29,749 bases of DNA from Schoenoplectus triqueter (taxonomy: Eukaryota; Streptophyta; Magnoliopsida; Poales; Cyperaceae), in contig CAXKVV010000434.1 of NCBI GenBank assembly GCA_964058805.1, positions 1 through 29,749 on the forward strand, read 5' to 3'. The position numbers and the translations under genes are program-made. Positions within the stretch are counted from its first letter, which is position 1, and each line of letters opens with the position of its first letter. Shown piece by piece: positions 20,198 through 29,749 of the stretch. The notes beneath the pieces are model-generated. The model searched no databases. It saw only the letters and a program-made list of their open reading frames with translations, and was not told the DNA's origin.

Positions 20198-22543
20198 TTA
20201 AGCGCCATTTTGATCAACGGCCACATGTATTTTAGCTGAAACTGGTATGTCAGATACAATTGTAACCTGATTGCCTGTTGTATTTCTCAAAGCATGGTTA
20301 GGAAATGACGAGTCAGCCTGAAATGAGTATTGTACATGACCTATTCTATCAGGAAACAACAAAACTGATGAGAAATCGACTGTCCATGTTGTCGTACCGT
20401 TCCCCTCTACCGACCCCATTGCAGCTGTTGATTTCACAGCCATCCCTTGTGCCACATTTCCTTGCACAATTACCTGATCCACAGTTGTAAATTTACCATT
20501 TGACTCGTCTAGTTGTACGATTTCAACCCCCTTGCCACCCCCATTAAATATATTATCGACAATATTTACGGCCTTTATCACGCCTTTCACTGATTTAAGT
20601 ACCACATTGGCATCTCCCAGGAAATAAGAACTCGAAACATGGAGAAGCACAGGATCCTCTGAGACAATCGATGTGTAGTCCATGTAGCAGTTAATGATGC
20701 GAGTTTGGATCAGACCCTGTGTTTTCAAGTGGATACCAACACCACCGAACCCAGTTGCTTTGTTATAGCAATGCACACCTGAAAAGGTGTTTGCCTGGCC
20801 CGTGACTGAAATTCCAGTACCAGCTGAGAAAATTACGGTATCAGTAACTGCATTATCATTTCCCATTAGGTTAATGCCCGTCCCAGTGAAATTTTTCTCG
20901 CCGGGGTCATTACCAGAAGTAATGTGTTGGCCCAGAAAACAATTTCTAATGAAGGTTTCATGCCCCCCTTGCACCCGGATGCCATCTGACATGAAATGTA
21001 CAATATAGCAATTGTCAATTGTTGTGCGTAGGGAGTTAATTACAGAAATGCCACCACCTCGGTAGTTAGAGTTGAGCAAGAGGTCTCTGAGGGTTATGTA
21101 CTCATATGGGTTGCTCGAGCTGGATGAGTCAGAATTCAGCTCAATCAGGTACCGATCAGTTGGGAAGGTATCTGATGCATGTAAAGAACCACCAATTATC
21201 TTCATTCATTTAAGAAATTATATTAGTGATTACTAATTCTATGTAAACATATTGACATATGACACAAAAGAAAAGAGGTAGTTCAATTAGTCGTCTTCTT
21301 AATTAAATAGCTTTTTGAAGCTGTACCAACCTTTTCTTGCGTTAAGGCCTTAAAAGGTACAAAAGCAACAAAACCATAGGGTCTCTTTCCTAATACATGC
21401 ATCTCCTTTTAGTTTTTACAATTTTACTAATATACAACGTAAAGTATTCTGAAAAGAGCTGAATAGCAATAAATGAACTATTTGGGAATCGGCCCCACCA
21501 TTGGAAATGAGAGGTTCAACCGTTCAACAGTTGACACTTTTCCGATTTGAAAATTATGTACCAGAGATTAGGTTTTCTGTTTCTTTCTGTGATAAACCCA
21601 TATTTCTTGTTTGGTAAATTATAGATGGGATGTTGCAGCTTCCATTAGTAAGTAAAGTTTGTCGAAACAAATATAATTTAAAGATGAGTAATACATTGCA
21701 AAAGGGTTTCAAAGATAAATGTTGTGAAAAATTAAAAATTCTTGGTAGTCATACCAATTCTCTTTCGTACAGCAAAGATATTCAAAGGTAACTTTTCTTT
21801 CTTATACTGGTACATCCTTTAATAACAATTAATTTAAACTGCACGAGTAATAAATTCTCATTAAATGAAATGAAAATACCCGGAAGTTGCCCCCACCACT
21901 GGAGGGGAGCGTTACTGGAGAACTGAGCAAGTAGGTCCCACCATCTAAGTGCACCTCTGCTCCACCGAGATCAGCAATCCCAGCCATCAATGTGCGATCA
22001 GACGGTGCTTGGAAGGCGTCAGAGATGGCTTTATTTATGGCGTCAGTGGAGTCGGTGCTTCCTGTGGGATCTGCGCCGTAGGATGTCACGTGATACACAC
22101 GTGCATTCGATGCTTCTGTTGACCCCTACTTGATGAATTGTGATATCAGATATAATGACTGAACAAATTAATTAAGATTTATTACAAATGAAATGAAAAA
22201 CAAAAAAAAACTAAGTTTGGAAACGGTGGAAATTAAATATTGAGAAATATTTTAACGGCATTATGGGTTGATTCCAACTCTTCTTCTCTTGGAGAAAGTA
22301 AACAATGAATAAGAAGTGTCTTAGTCTTCTGGAGAAGGTTTTAATTAAGTTGATGGAAACAATTTCAAATGCAAAACTCGAGATAATTCCAGTTTTGAAA
22401 TCGAGATGCAAGAGAGAATTTGTAAACGGCGTTCAAACTTCAGGCTAGCTCGGAATCGTGCCAATCAACCAGCACAGTGGTACTACACTACATACTAGTT
22501 CCATGAGATTGCAATGTGTTGTGCTTTCACAGATTCAACGCAA

Positions 22544-22578
<35 letters not shown>

Positions 22579-22812
22579 AACCTTTGGGCTTGAGCCGGGC
22601 GAAGAAGCCGGTGCGGCAGCTAAAGAGACCTTCAAGTTCTCCAATCTCCGTTCAATAAGATTCCGGTACCCTGCAATGTGGGACCCGCCACCCATCACCG
22701 TCGGTACAGCACTGACATTACACAATGCCAAGAAAACCAAGAACGCCACTAGCCAGATAGGTGACATCTCTCTGTGCAACCCACCACCTCCGCTCCTAAA
22801 CATCATCGTCAT
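20198..22812 (-). CDS. QRT3: Polygalacturonase QRT3-like (QUARTET3), three exons, intact
   Basis: QRT3 is a secreted, divergent polygalacturonase. In Arabidopsis it is made by the tapetum and degrades pectin in the pollen mother cell wall, so that tetrads separate into single grains. Exons: 22812-22582, 22125-21880, 21199-20198, all phase 0 with GT-AG introns, giving 492 aa, near the family length of about 480. An N-terminal hydrophobic segment (SPIWLVAFLVFLALCNVSA, about residues 17-35) is a signal peptide. The right-handed beta-helix (pectate_lyase_3 type) begins in exon 2 with VYHVTSYGADPTGSTDSTDA, followed by GGAEVHLDGGTYLLSSPV. It continues in exon 3 with TFPTDRYLIEL, LNSNYRGGGISVINSLRTTI, GHETFIRNCFLGQHITSGND and TGINLMGNDNAVTDTVIFSA. 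I recognise no classical GH28 NTD/DDC motif, as known for QRT3. Possible N-glycosylation sites include NFT and NTT. The start is ATG 22812, though the Met at residue 16 (MSPIWLV, about 22767) would give a more typical signal peptide. QRT3-like paralogues exist, so orthology is inferred. Confidence 0.92.
21200..21879 (-). other. Intron 2 of the QRT3-like gene
   Basis: This 680-bp AT-rich intron lies between exon 2 (ends GGGNFR) and exon 3 (begins IIGGSLHASD). Donor is GTATTT and acceptor is GAATGAAG. No embedded gene or element was recognised. Confidence 0.85.
22126..22581 (-). other. Intron 1 of the QRT3-like gene, starting with a microsatellite
   Basis: This 456-bp intron has donor GTTAGT (22581-22576) and acceptor ...CAAGTAG (ending 22126). 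The (CT)14 tract begins immediately after the donor hexamer. The rest is AT-rich without further features. Confidence 0.85.
22548..22576. repeat. (GA)14 microsatellite at the intron 1 donor of QRT3-like
   Basis: On the gene strand this is (CT)n directly following the splice donor, from about intron position +6. Because the run is in frame-open sequence, failure to splice would add a run of Leu/Ser codons before reaching a stop. Confidence 0.92.
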
Positions 22813-22852
22813 GAGAAATAATTTATGGTCTTCAATTTCAGTAGTTACCTCT

Positions 22853-22859
22853 CTTTATA
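22853..22859 (-). promoter_or_regulatory. Possible TATA box of the QRT3-like gene
   Basis: TATAAAG on the minus strand lies about 41-47 bp upstream of the ATG at 22812. That spacing leaves a very short leader, or favours initiation at the in-frame Met about 45 bp further on. Evidence is position and consensus only. Confidence 0.45.
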
Positions 22860-23225
22860 AACGCTCGCCTCTAACAATACATTTATGCATTTGTTTTGTC
22901 TTGAGAAGAAAGGGACTGGTAGAGTAGAGGAGCTAGGAATATAAGTTTTGGTTGCACATAAAGGTCATGAAATGATGTGAGAACTAGAGCGCTGGGTTTA
23001 TGTTATAGAATAGAATATACCAAGGAAGATTGCATGTGTGAGGAAAGGGAAGAAATGTAACCCAATGTTATAAACTTGTAATAACCCCAAATTTGAAGTT
23101 AACTTTAGCCTTTTTTTCAAGTTATTAACGGAAGGAGGCAAAAGTATTCAATCTCTCTTGCACACGTGTCATGCTTGCTCTTTTTTTAATGATTAAGTAA
23201 CCTACTACACCCGGTCTATCAAAAC

Positions 23226-23660
23226 TAGTGTGTTTTGAATGTGAGGAATATTGTTATTTCAGAATAACAATATTATTTTCAGATTAACAATCATTCAAAT
23301 ATTAAACAAAATTAAAAATATTAGGAGAAAACAATGCTAATTCGCTAAATCATAAAAAATATTGAATTAACGAATTAGTGCTCCATAATGATAATGAAAA
23401 AAATAAAAAATATTTTCTTTATATAGTATAAAGTAATATTAAATATTATTATTGAATAAAATAATAAAAAATAATTAATTATTTCAGCTATTCTCTCTAT
23501 TATTCAAAGTTATTATCTAAACAATATTTTACTAACCTAAAATAATAAAAATTATTAATTTACTTATATTTTCTGAAATATCAGAAGACCTCACATTATT
23601 TTTAACTATTAATCCAAAACATATCATTTTGCACTAATCCTTTACCATCCAAACACACCA
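23226..23660. mobile_element. Candidate degenerate MITE with ~24-bp imperfect terminal repeats
   Basis: The left end TAGTGTGTTTTGAATGTGAG matches the minus strand of the right end TGGTGTGTTTGGATGGTAAA with a few mismatches and one indel. The (T/G)GTGTGTTTGGATG-type terminus is common among plant non-autonomous DNA elements. The 435-bp interior is AT-rich and non-coding. No secure target duplication was found. Confidence 0.45.
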
Positions 23661-25025
23661 ATATATAGCATTTAGAAACGGCACAGGAGATCGTACAATA
23701 TCGATAGAATTAAATTTACGTTCGATGGATTATGGATATTTGTATCATCTCGTCATCAAATCTCGAGGTGTCCGAATAAAATTTTGTCTAGGGTCCCTTC
23801 TAAAATTTAAAATTTATATTATCAATCAATAAATAAAAATATATAATGAATTTATATGATTAATTACATAATCGGTTTTTATAATATCTCTTCTCTTTAT
23901 TCGATCTTTATTGTTTTATTTTTATTTTTTAGCTAGTTTATTAAACAAATATTTTATTCATTCCAACAAATAAAATTTCTATTTAATAGTAACCTTTTAC
24001 TTTCTACAGATATATAGAAAATTTTGGTAATATACATTTTAATATATAATTCATTATAATAGTTGATTATTTAAGATTCATATATGAGATTGTCAGTTTA
24101 ATGCATGTCTTTCATAATCGTAGTAATATATGAACTCACGTGATGCGTCATCAAATGAATACTGGGTAGACACTAGAAGGATGGACTCAAAATATTTTTA
24201 ATTTTTTAATGCAAATGTCATCAAACCATTTTTTTTGCATATCAAATCAATTTTGATCCAATAGATATATCAGACTACCCCAATTATCTTGAAACCAACT
24301 TAGTCACAAGATATGAGTAGTTTTTTTTTTAAAAGGCAGTAAAACAGTAATTAAATCCAGGAACACCTTGCTCCAAATATTATTCTATTATTTCCATTTT
24401 GTTAAACTTTTGAAGGTTGGAAGGTTTTAAAATTTAGATTTCAATATATATATGGTTGACTACTACATAGCGCATATGCGAGTGCACATGCGGTTCAATA
24501 TATATATGGATGACATATGCGGATACATATTATAAAAAATTCTTAAAATATTTCAATTGATCATTTAATTTAAAGAATTAATATAAAATAAGAAAATATA
24601 ATAAGAAATTAATATAGTTTTAAAATTTTTGCATGAAATATATTATATGATTAATTTTATAGGATTAATATGATACAAATTTAAAAAAATATATATCACC
24701 TACTATTGAATATGTGGATGCATACTCTTATTCATATATGCAGCATTGTATCACGTAAGAATATGCAGACTGTATATGCATTCATGTGACTGTATTTTAA
24801 AATAATACATATAAATTAACTTTCATCATATAATTATCAAGGAAGCGCAAAAGAGTTCTTTAAGATAACTTGTATCCCATGGAAAAATCATTACAACAAA
24901 TGTTTAGATGGCACACTTAATAACATGTCCAAATGTTTTTCATCATCGAACACCAAGTATCTGAATAATCCAGCAAATATTAAATATTTAGGATACCAAA
25001 TGTATATATATAATAATCAAACCTA

Positions 25026-25051
25026 ATATATATATATATATATATATATAT
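25026..25051. repeat. (TA)13 microsatellite
   Basis: A perfect alternating AT run in intergenic DNA. Unlike the TA tracts near 13.8-14.7 kb, it has no fold-back element beside it. Confidence 0.9.
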
Positions 25052-25678
25052 GGAATATTACTGATGTATGCACATGATTTCTTGCGTCATGCGTTCAATT
25101 AAGTAGGCAATTATGATTTTTTACAGAGTAATTATTTTAGATCTTTCTCAGCAATTATGGTGAAAAAAAAGCTCACAAAATTTTAGAATCTCGAAATTTC
25201 TCAATGACCAAAAGGAAATTTTATTCAAAATACATTTACCAACACTGCAATACATATTGATAAAAAGAAGCCTCTAGTTGGACTTTTAACCACCCATATT
25301 CCAAAAAATATATATTATGTCAAGTACTTAAATAAAATCTGTCTTTTGTAACTATATATATAAGCTGAAACATAATAATTATTTTGAAGGATGCTAAACT
25401 TTTTTAGTTTAAATTTAAAAAAAAAAACGTGCCTCCGAATGAATGATAAGCCAAAATCACATATATATTCTGATAGGATTTGGTATCTAAAACTATACCA
25501 TTTTACCCTTTTTATGCATATTTTAGTTCAATTAGTTGATTTAGTTTGGATATTGCACAAAGTTCGAGATACTGCCATGGTTTCTTTGATTTCAGGACTT
25601 TTGGAGCATTTTGGGAATATTTGGATGAAGATGGAGTAAGCTAGGCGCAACTAGAACAACGAAGATCTTGCTGGAGAA

Positions 25679-25803
25679 AAACTGCATGAACCTTTTGACC
25701 CAAAAAGTTATCCTTTCAGGTCGAAAAGAGCTCTCTGTCAAGAAACCGCGTGAACTTTTTGGGTCAAAATCTTTTCTTTTCGGGCCGTAAAGAGCGGTTC
25801 TGT
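25679..25803 (+). repeat. Imperfect ~60-bp tandem duplication inside the solo LTR
   Basis: Unit A (25679-25738) begins AAACTGCATGAACCTTTTG and unit B (25743-25803) begins AAACCGCGTGAACTTTTTG. Both continue through a GTCAAAA-like or CAAAAAG block and a TTTC(A/G)GG(T/C)C(G) block to AAAGAGC...TCTGT. The segment is more GC-rich than its surroundings. Confidence 0.75.
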
Positions 25804-26307
25804 TTCGCCCCTGAAAGCATCCCTTCGCCCCAGAAGGCTGGAGATTCGATTTTAAAGAGAGGAGAACGCCTCCAAAGAGGAAAAACCGCCCTAGGACAGA
25901 TCTGAGAGGAGTTTTTCAGTTTCTTTGAGAGTTTTGGAGAGAGGAGAAGAAGAATAGAAAGGAGAAAAGGAGAGAAAAAGAGTAGAGAAGAAGAGATTGG
26001 ATTGATCAACTGGTTTCATTATTTTCTATGCTTTTGAACTCTTTTAATTTCTGAATTTCATTTGTGCCTTAGCCATGATCGGCTAAGGATTCTTCTAGGG
26101 TAGATTAGGGATGTAATTGAAACTCTTGGCATGATTAGTTGATATTTTTACCGCATATGTTCTTGTTTATTTTATGATCTATTCTTTATTTCAATTGAAT
26201 GTGAAGACTTAATCGAAATCACATGAAACCTTAGGATTCGGTATTTTCAATCGAGAGGTTGAATATTTAGTCCTGACCATAAAGAATAGGGTATTAGATA
26301 GGCTAAG

Positions 26308-26458
26308 TACCGAGAGGTGACGCACGTCCTATACGGGCTTGACCTAATTGTTTAGGGAATTGTACCAAGTACCGAGAGGTGACGAACGGTTTTCTAGATT
26401 AATTAGGACAGTAGAACTTAATGACCTTAGATTATGATAACCATACCGAGAGGTAACG
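26308..26458 (+). repeat. Three dispersed TACCGAGAGGT(G/A)ACG motifs in the solo LTR
   Basis: The 15-mer occurs at 26308-26322, 26370-26384 and, with one change, at 26444-26458. A weaker relative (AATCGAGAGGTTG) lies near 26249. Spacing is about 62-74 bp. Similar CGAGAGG motifs recur, from memory, in other plant LTRs of this type. Confidence 0.8.
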
Positions 26459-26853
26459 GGTATTGTAATTTAAGGATGGTATAAACATAGAGATATCCCT
26501 TTGTACCAACATTTCAAACTGTGCCTTCATAATTAAAAGAATAAATTCGATAATCAATTAATCATGTCATTAGTGGATATTAACCCCTATGAACCCTAAT
26601 TTCTCGTATCTGTCAAAAACCCAGATTTTACCTTAAGACTTTAGTTTAATTACCTCAAACGAACCTTATGAACAAACAAACCAATTCATTTATTCATTCT
26701 TTTACTAAATTAGATTGTTAGGTCAGATTTTATATTTCGAATTGTCCCTGTGGAGACGAACCTTAAGTACTGCTCGACTAGGTTGTACACTTGCAACCGA
26801 ACCGAGTAATAACTAGGGATTTATTACTTGTGTGTAGAAACCACATCAATGAA

Positions 26854-27334
26854 CAGTCAATCACGGCGAGAAGTACGCAAGGGAACGAATAGAAACAAAT
26901 TAATTAAGTCTCAAATTTGCAATAAACCAACTAATACTATCTTCTCTTCAAAAACTACTGTGCACTAAATTAAGTTAATTTTTGCATAGAAGAAAGAAAT
27001 ATATTATGGAATAAACTTCAACCTCGCCGTCTCGTATTCTACCTGCCACGGTGCATAATCAGTTCAGTTGTAGTCCGAGTTGACTCAATTTTTTCGAGTG
27101 CGTTTTATTATTCAAACTTAAAAAGTTAGGAAGTAACAGTTAATAGTAACTATCATTATAGGTTTCTGTGCACATGCACATGGTTGGGGTTGGGAGGAGT
27201 AAATGAGTCAGATTTTTTTTATGTCTATTCCGATATTTCATTTGTTTTCCGAGATTGCCTCTTCTTTCAAACTTTTAGCACTTTTGACCTCCTTGGATGA
27301 ATATTTGCGGCCAAGTATTTCATGGCTTTAATTT
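26854..27334. other. Spacer between solo LTR and second hAT-type MITE
   Basis: No gene, RNA or element was recognised in these ~480 bases. Confidence 0.5.
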
Positions 27335-27342
27335 GTATAGAC

Positions 27343-27774
27343 TAGGGTGTCAATGGATAGGATCGGGTCGGGTTATATTATTTTATTATTTTTTTTACTT
27401 GGTCTGAACTAATCCGATTAAATTCGGATCAAAAAATCTTGATCTATACCCGATCCAACGGGTCACAGGTCGACTCTACCCGACTGTGTAAAATAAATAA
27501 ATAATAATAATTATTATTTTTATATAATTTTAAATAATAAAATATTAATTAATTTATAATTAATCTTAATTAGTATATAATTAGTGTATATTTAAGTTTT
27601 AATTAGTACTAAATGACAAAATTACTTCAAAAAATATAATTGATTGGGTCGGGTTGGATTGATCTGAACCCGACCCGACCCGATTCCGGTCAAAAAAATT
27701 AAACTCATACCCGACCCATTTATCTTTTAGTCATGTCGAGTCAGATCGAGTTAGGTCAATAATTGACACCTCTA
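27343..27774. mobile_element. Second hAT-type MITE with 8-bp target duplication
   Basis: This 432-bp non-coding element has the left end TAGGGTGTCAAT. The right end, read on the minus strand, is TAGAGGTGTCAAT. Flanking 8-bp repeats GTATAGAC (27335-27342) and ATATAGAC (27775-27782) agree at 7 of 8 positions. Subterminal GGGTCGGGTT and CCCGACCCGACCC blocks are inverted relative to each other, and the interior is very AT-rich. It is a different family from the element at 10039-10584, although both have hAT-type ends and duplication length. Confidence 0.85.
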
Positions 27775-27858
27775 ATATAGACTGTTATTTTTTTTAAGTT
27801 TTCAATTTTTAAACAGACAACAAAAACAAATATATATGCGAGGGATCACCAACATTCA

Positions 27859-27874
27859 TGAACGCATGCGTTCA
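27859..27874. repeat. Perfect 16-bp palindrome
   Basis: TGAACGCATGCGTTCA is perfectly self-complementary. Related words (ACATGCGTTTAGAACGCAG) follow at about 27930-27948, and CATGCGTTCAATT lies near 25088. It may be part of a short dispersed repeat. Confidence 0.75.
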
Positions 27875-28974
27875 CTGACATCAATTTTATTTTTTTAAAC
27901 TTAGATGTTTACATATAATTTGCGAACACATGCGTTTAGAACGCAGGGATAATATTGTTAAAATATTCAAAATTAAAATATTATTAAACGTTTAAAAAAA
28001 TAGGGATAGAATAAACAAAAAATCATGAGTGATCGGTAGGAGCAAAAAGCAAAGGCGTTAGTGCGTTACAATTTACAACTTACAAGGGACTTTATTTTAA
28101 GGAGTTACAAGGGATTTATCATTTATGCATGCACCCCATAAGCAAAAGAAATCATTCCCTCCACTTTTCCAAAAGGATGGAGTGTGACAACTGGCAAATG
28201 GCAATGAAAACCGATTTGTTCTTCTCTTCTTCTTCTTTTTTTTTCTTTTTTCTTTACGGTTTTCACTTGTTCTTTTGAGACGGCTTGAATTTTTTTCTGG
28301 TTAAAAATATGGCTTTAATTTAAGGTAATATATGGTCAGAAATATTGGACAAAGAGTGGGTAGTGGTGGCTCGAATCTTATAGTTAAGATCCCCCCCCCC
28401 CTCCACCACCACAAACACACACAAATTTATAAGAATGGTCATGAAAAATAAGATTTTGAAATTTGAACAAGATGCCGGTAAAATAACATTATTCATTTAA
28501 ATTAAATTAAAGTTCGAAATTGGCAAACGTTTGTAAACAACATTTTTGAATCTAATGTTTTTCTCCGTTATTTTTTTTTTGCCGTAAATAACAGTCTATA
28601 TATAGACATTGATTTGCGAGCATCCTATTTGGATACTAGGATATGATTAAAATTGATTAAGATATTTGTTTTCTTTTTATTTTCTTTTTGGTGTTGAAAC
28701 AAAAAGAAAGGAGGTTGTAGTTAGCCGCGCGTGGAGATATAATTTTTTTAGCTTTAAAATTTGAAACGTAATTGTTTGCGAGGATTAGATATTTATTGAA
28801 TCATATATAAATATTTGTTATATATCCCAAATGCAGTTACAAATTTTTGCATCCAATGTACAGAACACATATTTATTAACATATAATTATTAACTATAAA
28901 TTTTTTTATATATATTAAATTGAACTTATAGTAGTGACTATATATAATCTCTATTTGTTAAAAGATTATTCCGC

Positions 28975-29186
28975 TTAATAAATATATGACTATTATTAAT
29001 AATTATGTCAACCATTTAACTTTTACGTTGTATATGGCGTGAAAAAGTTACAATTATTTTTGAGTGAACAAATTATAGTTAATAATTATGTGTTTAATTT
29101 AATAAATATATAACTATCATTAATAATTATGTCAGCGTTCAAATTTTATAATGCATCTGGAATGAAAAAGTTGTAACCACTTTTTA
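28975..29186. repeat. Degenerate direct repeat, unit ~87 bp, period ~124 bp
   Basis: Copy 1 (28975-29061) and copy 2 (29099-29186) share TTAATAAATATAT(G/A)ACTAT, TTAATAATTATGTCA and GAAAAAGTT(A/G)(C/T)AA in the same order and spacing. They show point differences typical of an old duplication. Confidence 0.7.
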
Positions 29187-29749
29187 AATTGAAAATATTT
29201 CTCTATTTTTTTCTTTTTGAAAGTTAGGTTTCTTCTAATCAAAGTTCAGATGCTCCGGAGAAACCGATATCTCGCACTTTTCGAAAAAGAAAAAATGCAG
29301 ATATTCCCTTTTGTTTGTTCTTTCTATTTCCTTTAGCTTTTCACTTTAATTTGAGATTTGAGATACAGTGGTCAGAGATAAACCGACGATGACAAAACAT
29401 GGGGGTAGCTAGAATTTTGTTATTACCATGCAAAATCTTTTCAATTAAGAAGAATGAGCACAAAGATTATAGATTTTAAAATTTATCATCAACGTTAGCA
29501 CGTGAAATTAACCATAAAATTTAGTAGATGTCCGAAATTGACAGCATTTGTAAAATGCGATCCGAGTCAAATTTCATTTTCTCCCTTATTATTTATTTAT
29601 ATATTTATGTTTGATGATTTCCAGTTCATAGACACGGGAAGTTATCAAAATAAAAAAGAATAGAAAATGTCTCCCTGTACATTCTTTTTTGTGTGTTTTT
29701 ATTCTTCGTGGATAGAAATATTGTCACAATGTCCGTTCTCTATTCGCTA

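Larger units (their letters stand above)
22860..25438. other. AT-rich intergenic region upstream of the QRT3-like gene
   Basis: This includes the QRT3-like promoter at its left end. Further right are a candidate MITE (23226-23660), a (TA)n run (25026-25051) and repeated CAATATATATATGG words near 24440 and 24500. No exon or RNA gene was recognised. Confidence 0.55.
25444..26848 (+). mobile_element. Solo LTR of a Ty3/gypsy-type (Tat/Athila-like) retrotransposon
   Basis: This 1405-bp block begins TGATAAGCC and ends ACCACATCA, with 4-bp inverted ends TGAT/ATCA. It is flanked by perfect 5-bp direct repeats ATGAA (25439-25443 and 26849-26853). No primer-binding site, gag-pol or second LTR follows, so this is a solo LTR left by LTR-LTR recombination. 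Near the right end, CCCTGTGGAGACGAAC followed by TACACTTGC resembles, from memory, the 3' end of Tat/Athila-lineage LTRs, which precede a TGGCGCCG primer site. That sets the plus orientation, but the lineage is an inference. Internal features are a ~60-bp tandem duplication (25679-25803), a purine-rich GAGAGGAGAAG tract (about 25930-25995) and repeated ACCGAGAGGT motifs (26308-26458). A 245-base open frame on the minus strand inside it is not a gene. Confidence 0.9.
27783..29749. other. AT-rich intergenic region to the right edge
   Basis: No exon or RNA gene was recognised. It holds a 16-bp palindrome (27859-27874), a C10 run near 28390-28401 and a degenerate direct repeat (28975-29186). Confidence 0.5.

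Noticed and set aside
20305..21008. Plus-strand frames inside the QRT3-like exon 3
   Set aside because: They are antisense shadows of a well-conserved minus-strand exon.
22514..22927. 137-codon plus-strand frame across the QRT3-like exon 1
   Set aside because: It runs through the GA microsatellite and antisense to the signal-peptide exon.
25764..26009. 81-codon minus-strand frame
   Set aside because: It lies wholly inside the solo LTR in its C/T-rich antisense strand.

Overview
This window is plant nuclear DNA, almost certainly from a eudicot. The evidence is intron-containing genes with plant-specific products (pectinesterase, QRT3-type polygalacturonase, a plastid-targeted DUF2358 protein, cytosolic ribosomal protein uS17/S11), a telo-box in the ribosomal-protein promoter, very AT-rich intergenic DNA, and plant-type transposable elements (L1-like LINE, hAT-type MITEs, fold-back MITEs, a solo LTR). 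No bacterial features, CRISPR array, tRNA or rRNA were seen. The species cannot be named from the sequence.

Layout. 207-1570 (minus): 5' part of a pectinesterase gene, running off the left edge. It is probably a pseudogene because it has no in-frame ATG and carries a frameshifting 7-bp tandem duplication in exon 3. 2199-3892 (minus): intact six-exon RPS11 gene (160 aa), with a telo-box and TATA element upstream. 4017-6719: AT-rich intergenic DNA with a degenerate tandem repeat, a ~460-bp fold-back element and a short exon-like reading frame. 6720-9646 (plus): 5'-truncated, decayed L1-type LINE whose reverse transcriptase box reads YADA instead of YADD. 10039-10584: hAT-type MITE with an almost perfect 8-bp target duplication, beside an unexplained GC-rich tract. 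13845-15048: three palindromic MITE-like elements laid end to end and separated by (TA)n/(CT)n tracts. 16210-17526 (plus): intact two-exon DUF2358 gene with a TATA motif, G17 tract, (CT)19 tract and short uORF upstream. 17527-20197: gene-poor. 20198-22812 (minus): intact three-exon QRT3-like polygalacturonase (492 aa). 22860-25438: AT-rich, with a candidate MITE. 25444-26848: complete solo LTR with TG...CA ends and a perfect 5-bp target duplication ATGAA. 27343-27774: second hAT-type MITE. 27783-29749: AT-rich DNA with a degenerate direct repeat.

The genes do not form a pathway. Two of them act on cell-wall pectin (pectinesterase remnant and QRT3-like), but they are about 20 kb apart and unrelated in family. 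I found no convincing new multi-gene system. The most interesting structure is the chain of (TA)n-associated fold-back elements at 13.8-15.05 kb. Next are the precisely bounded solo LTR and the lesions in the pectinesterase gene. All exon boundaries were deduced by eye from protein-family similarity and GT/AG sites.
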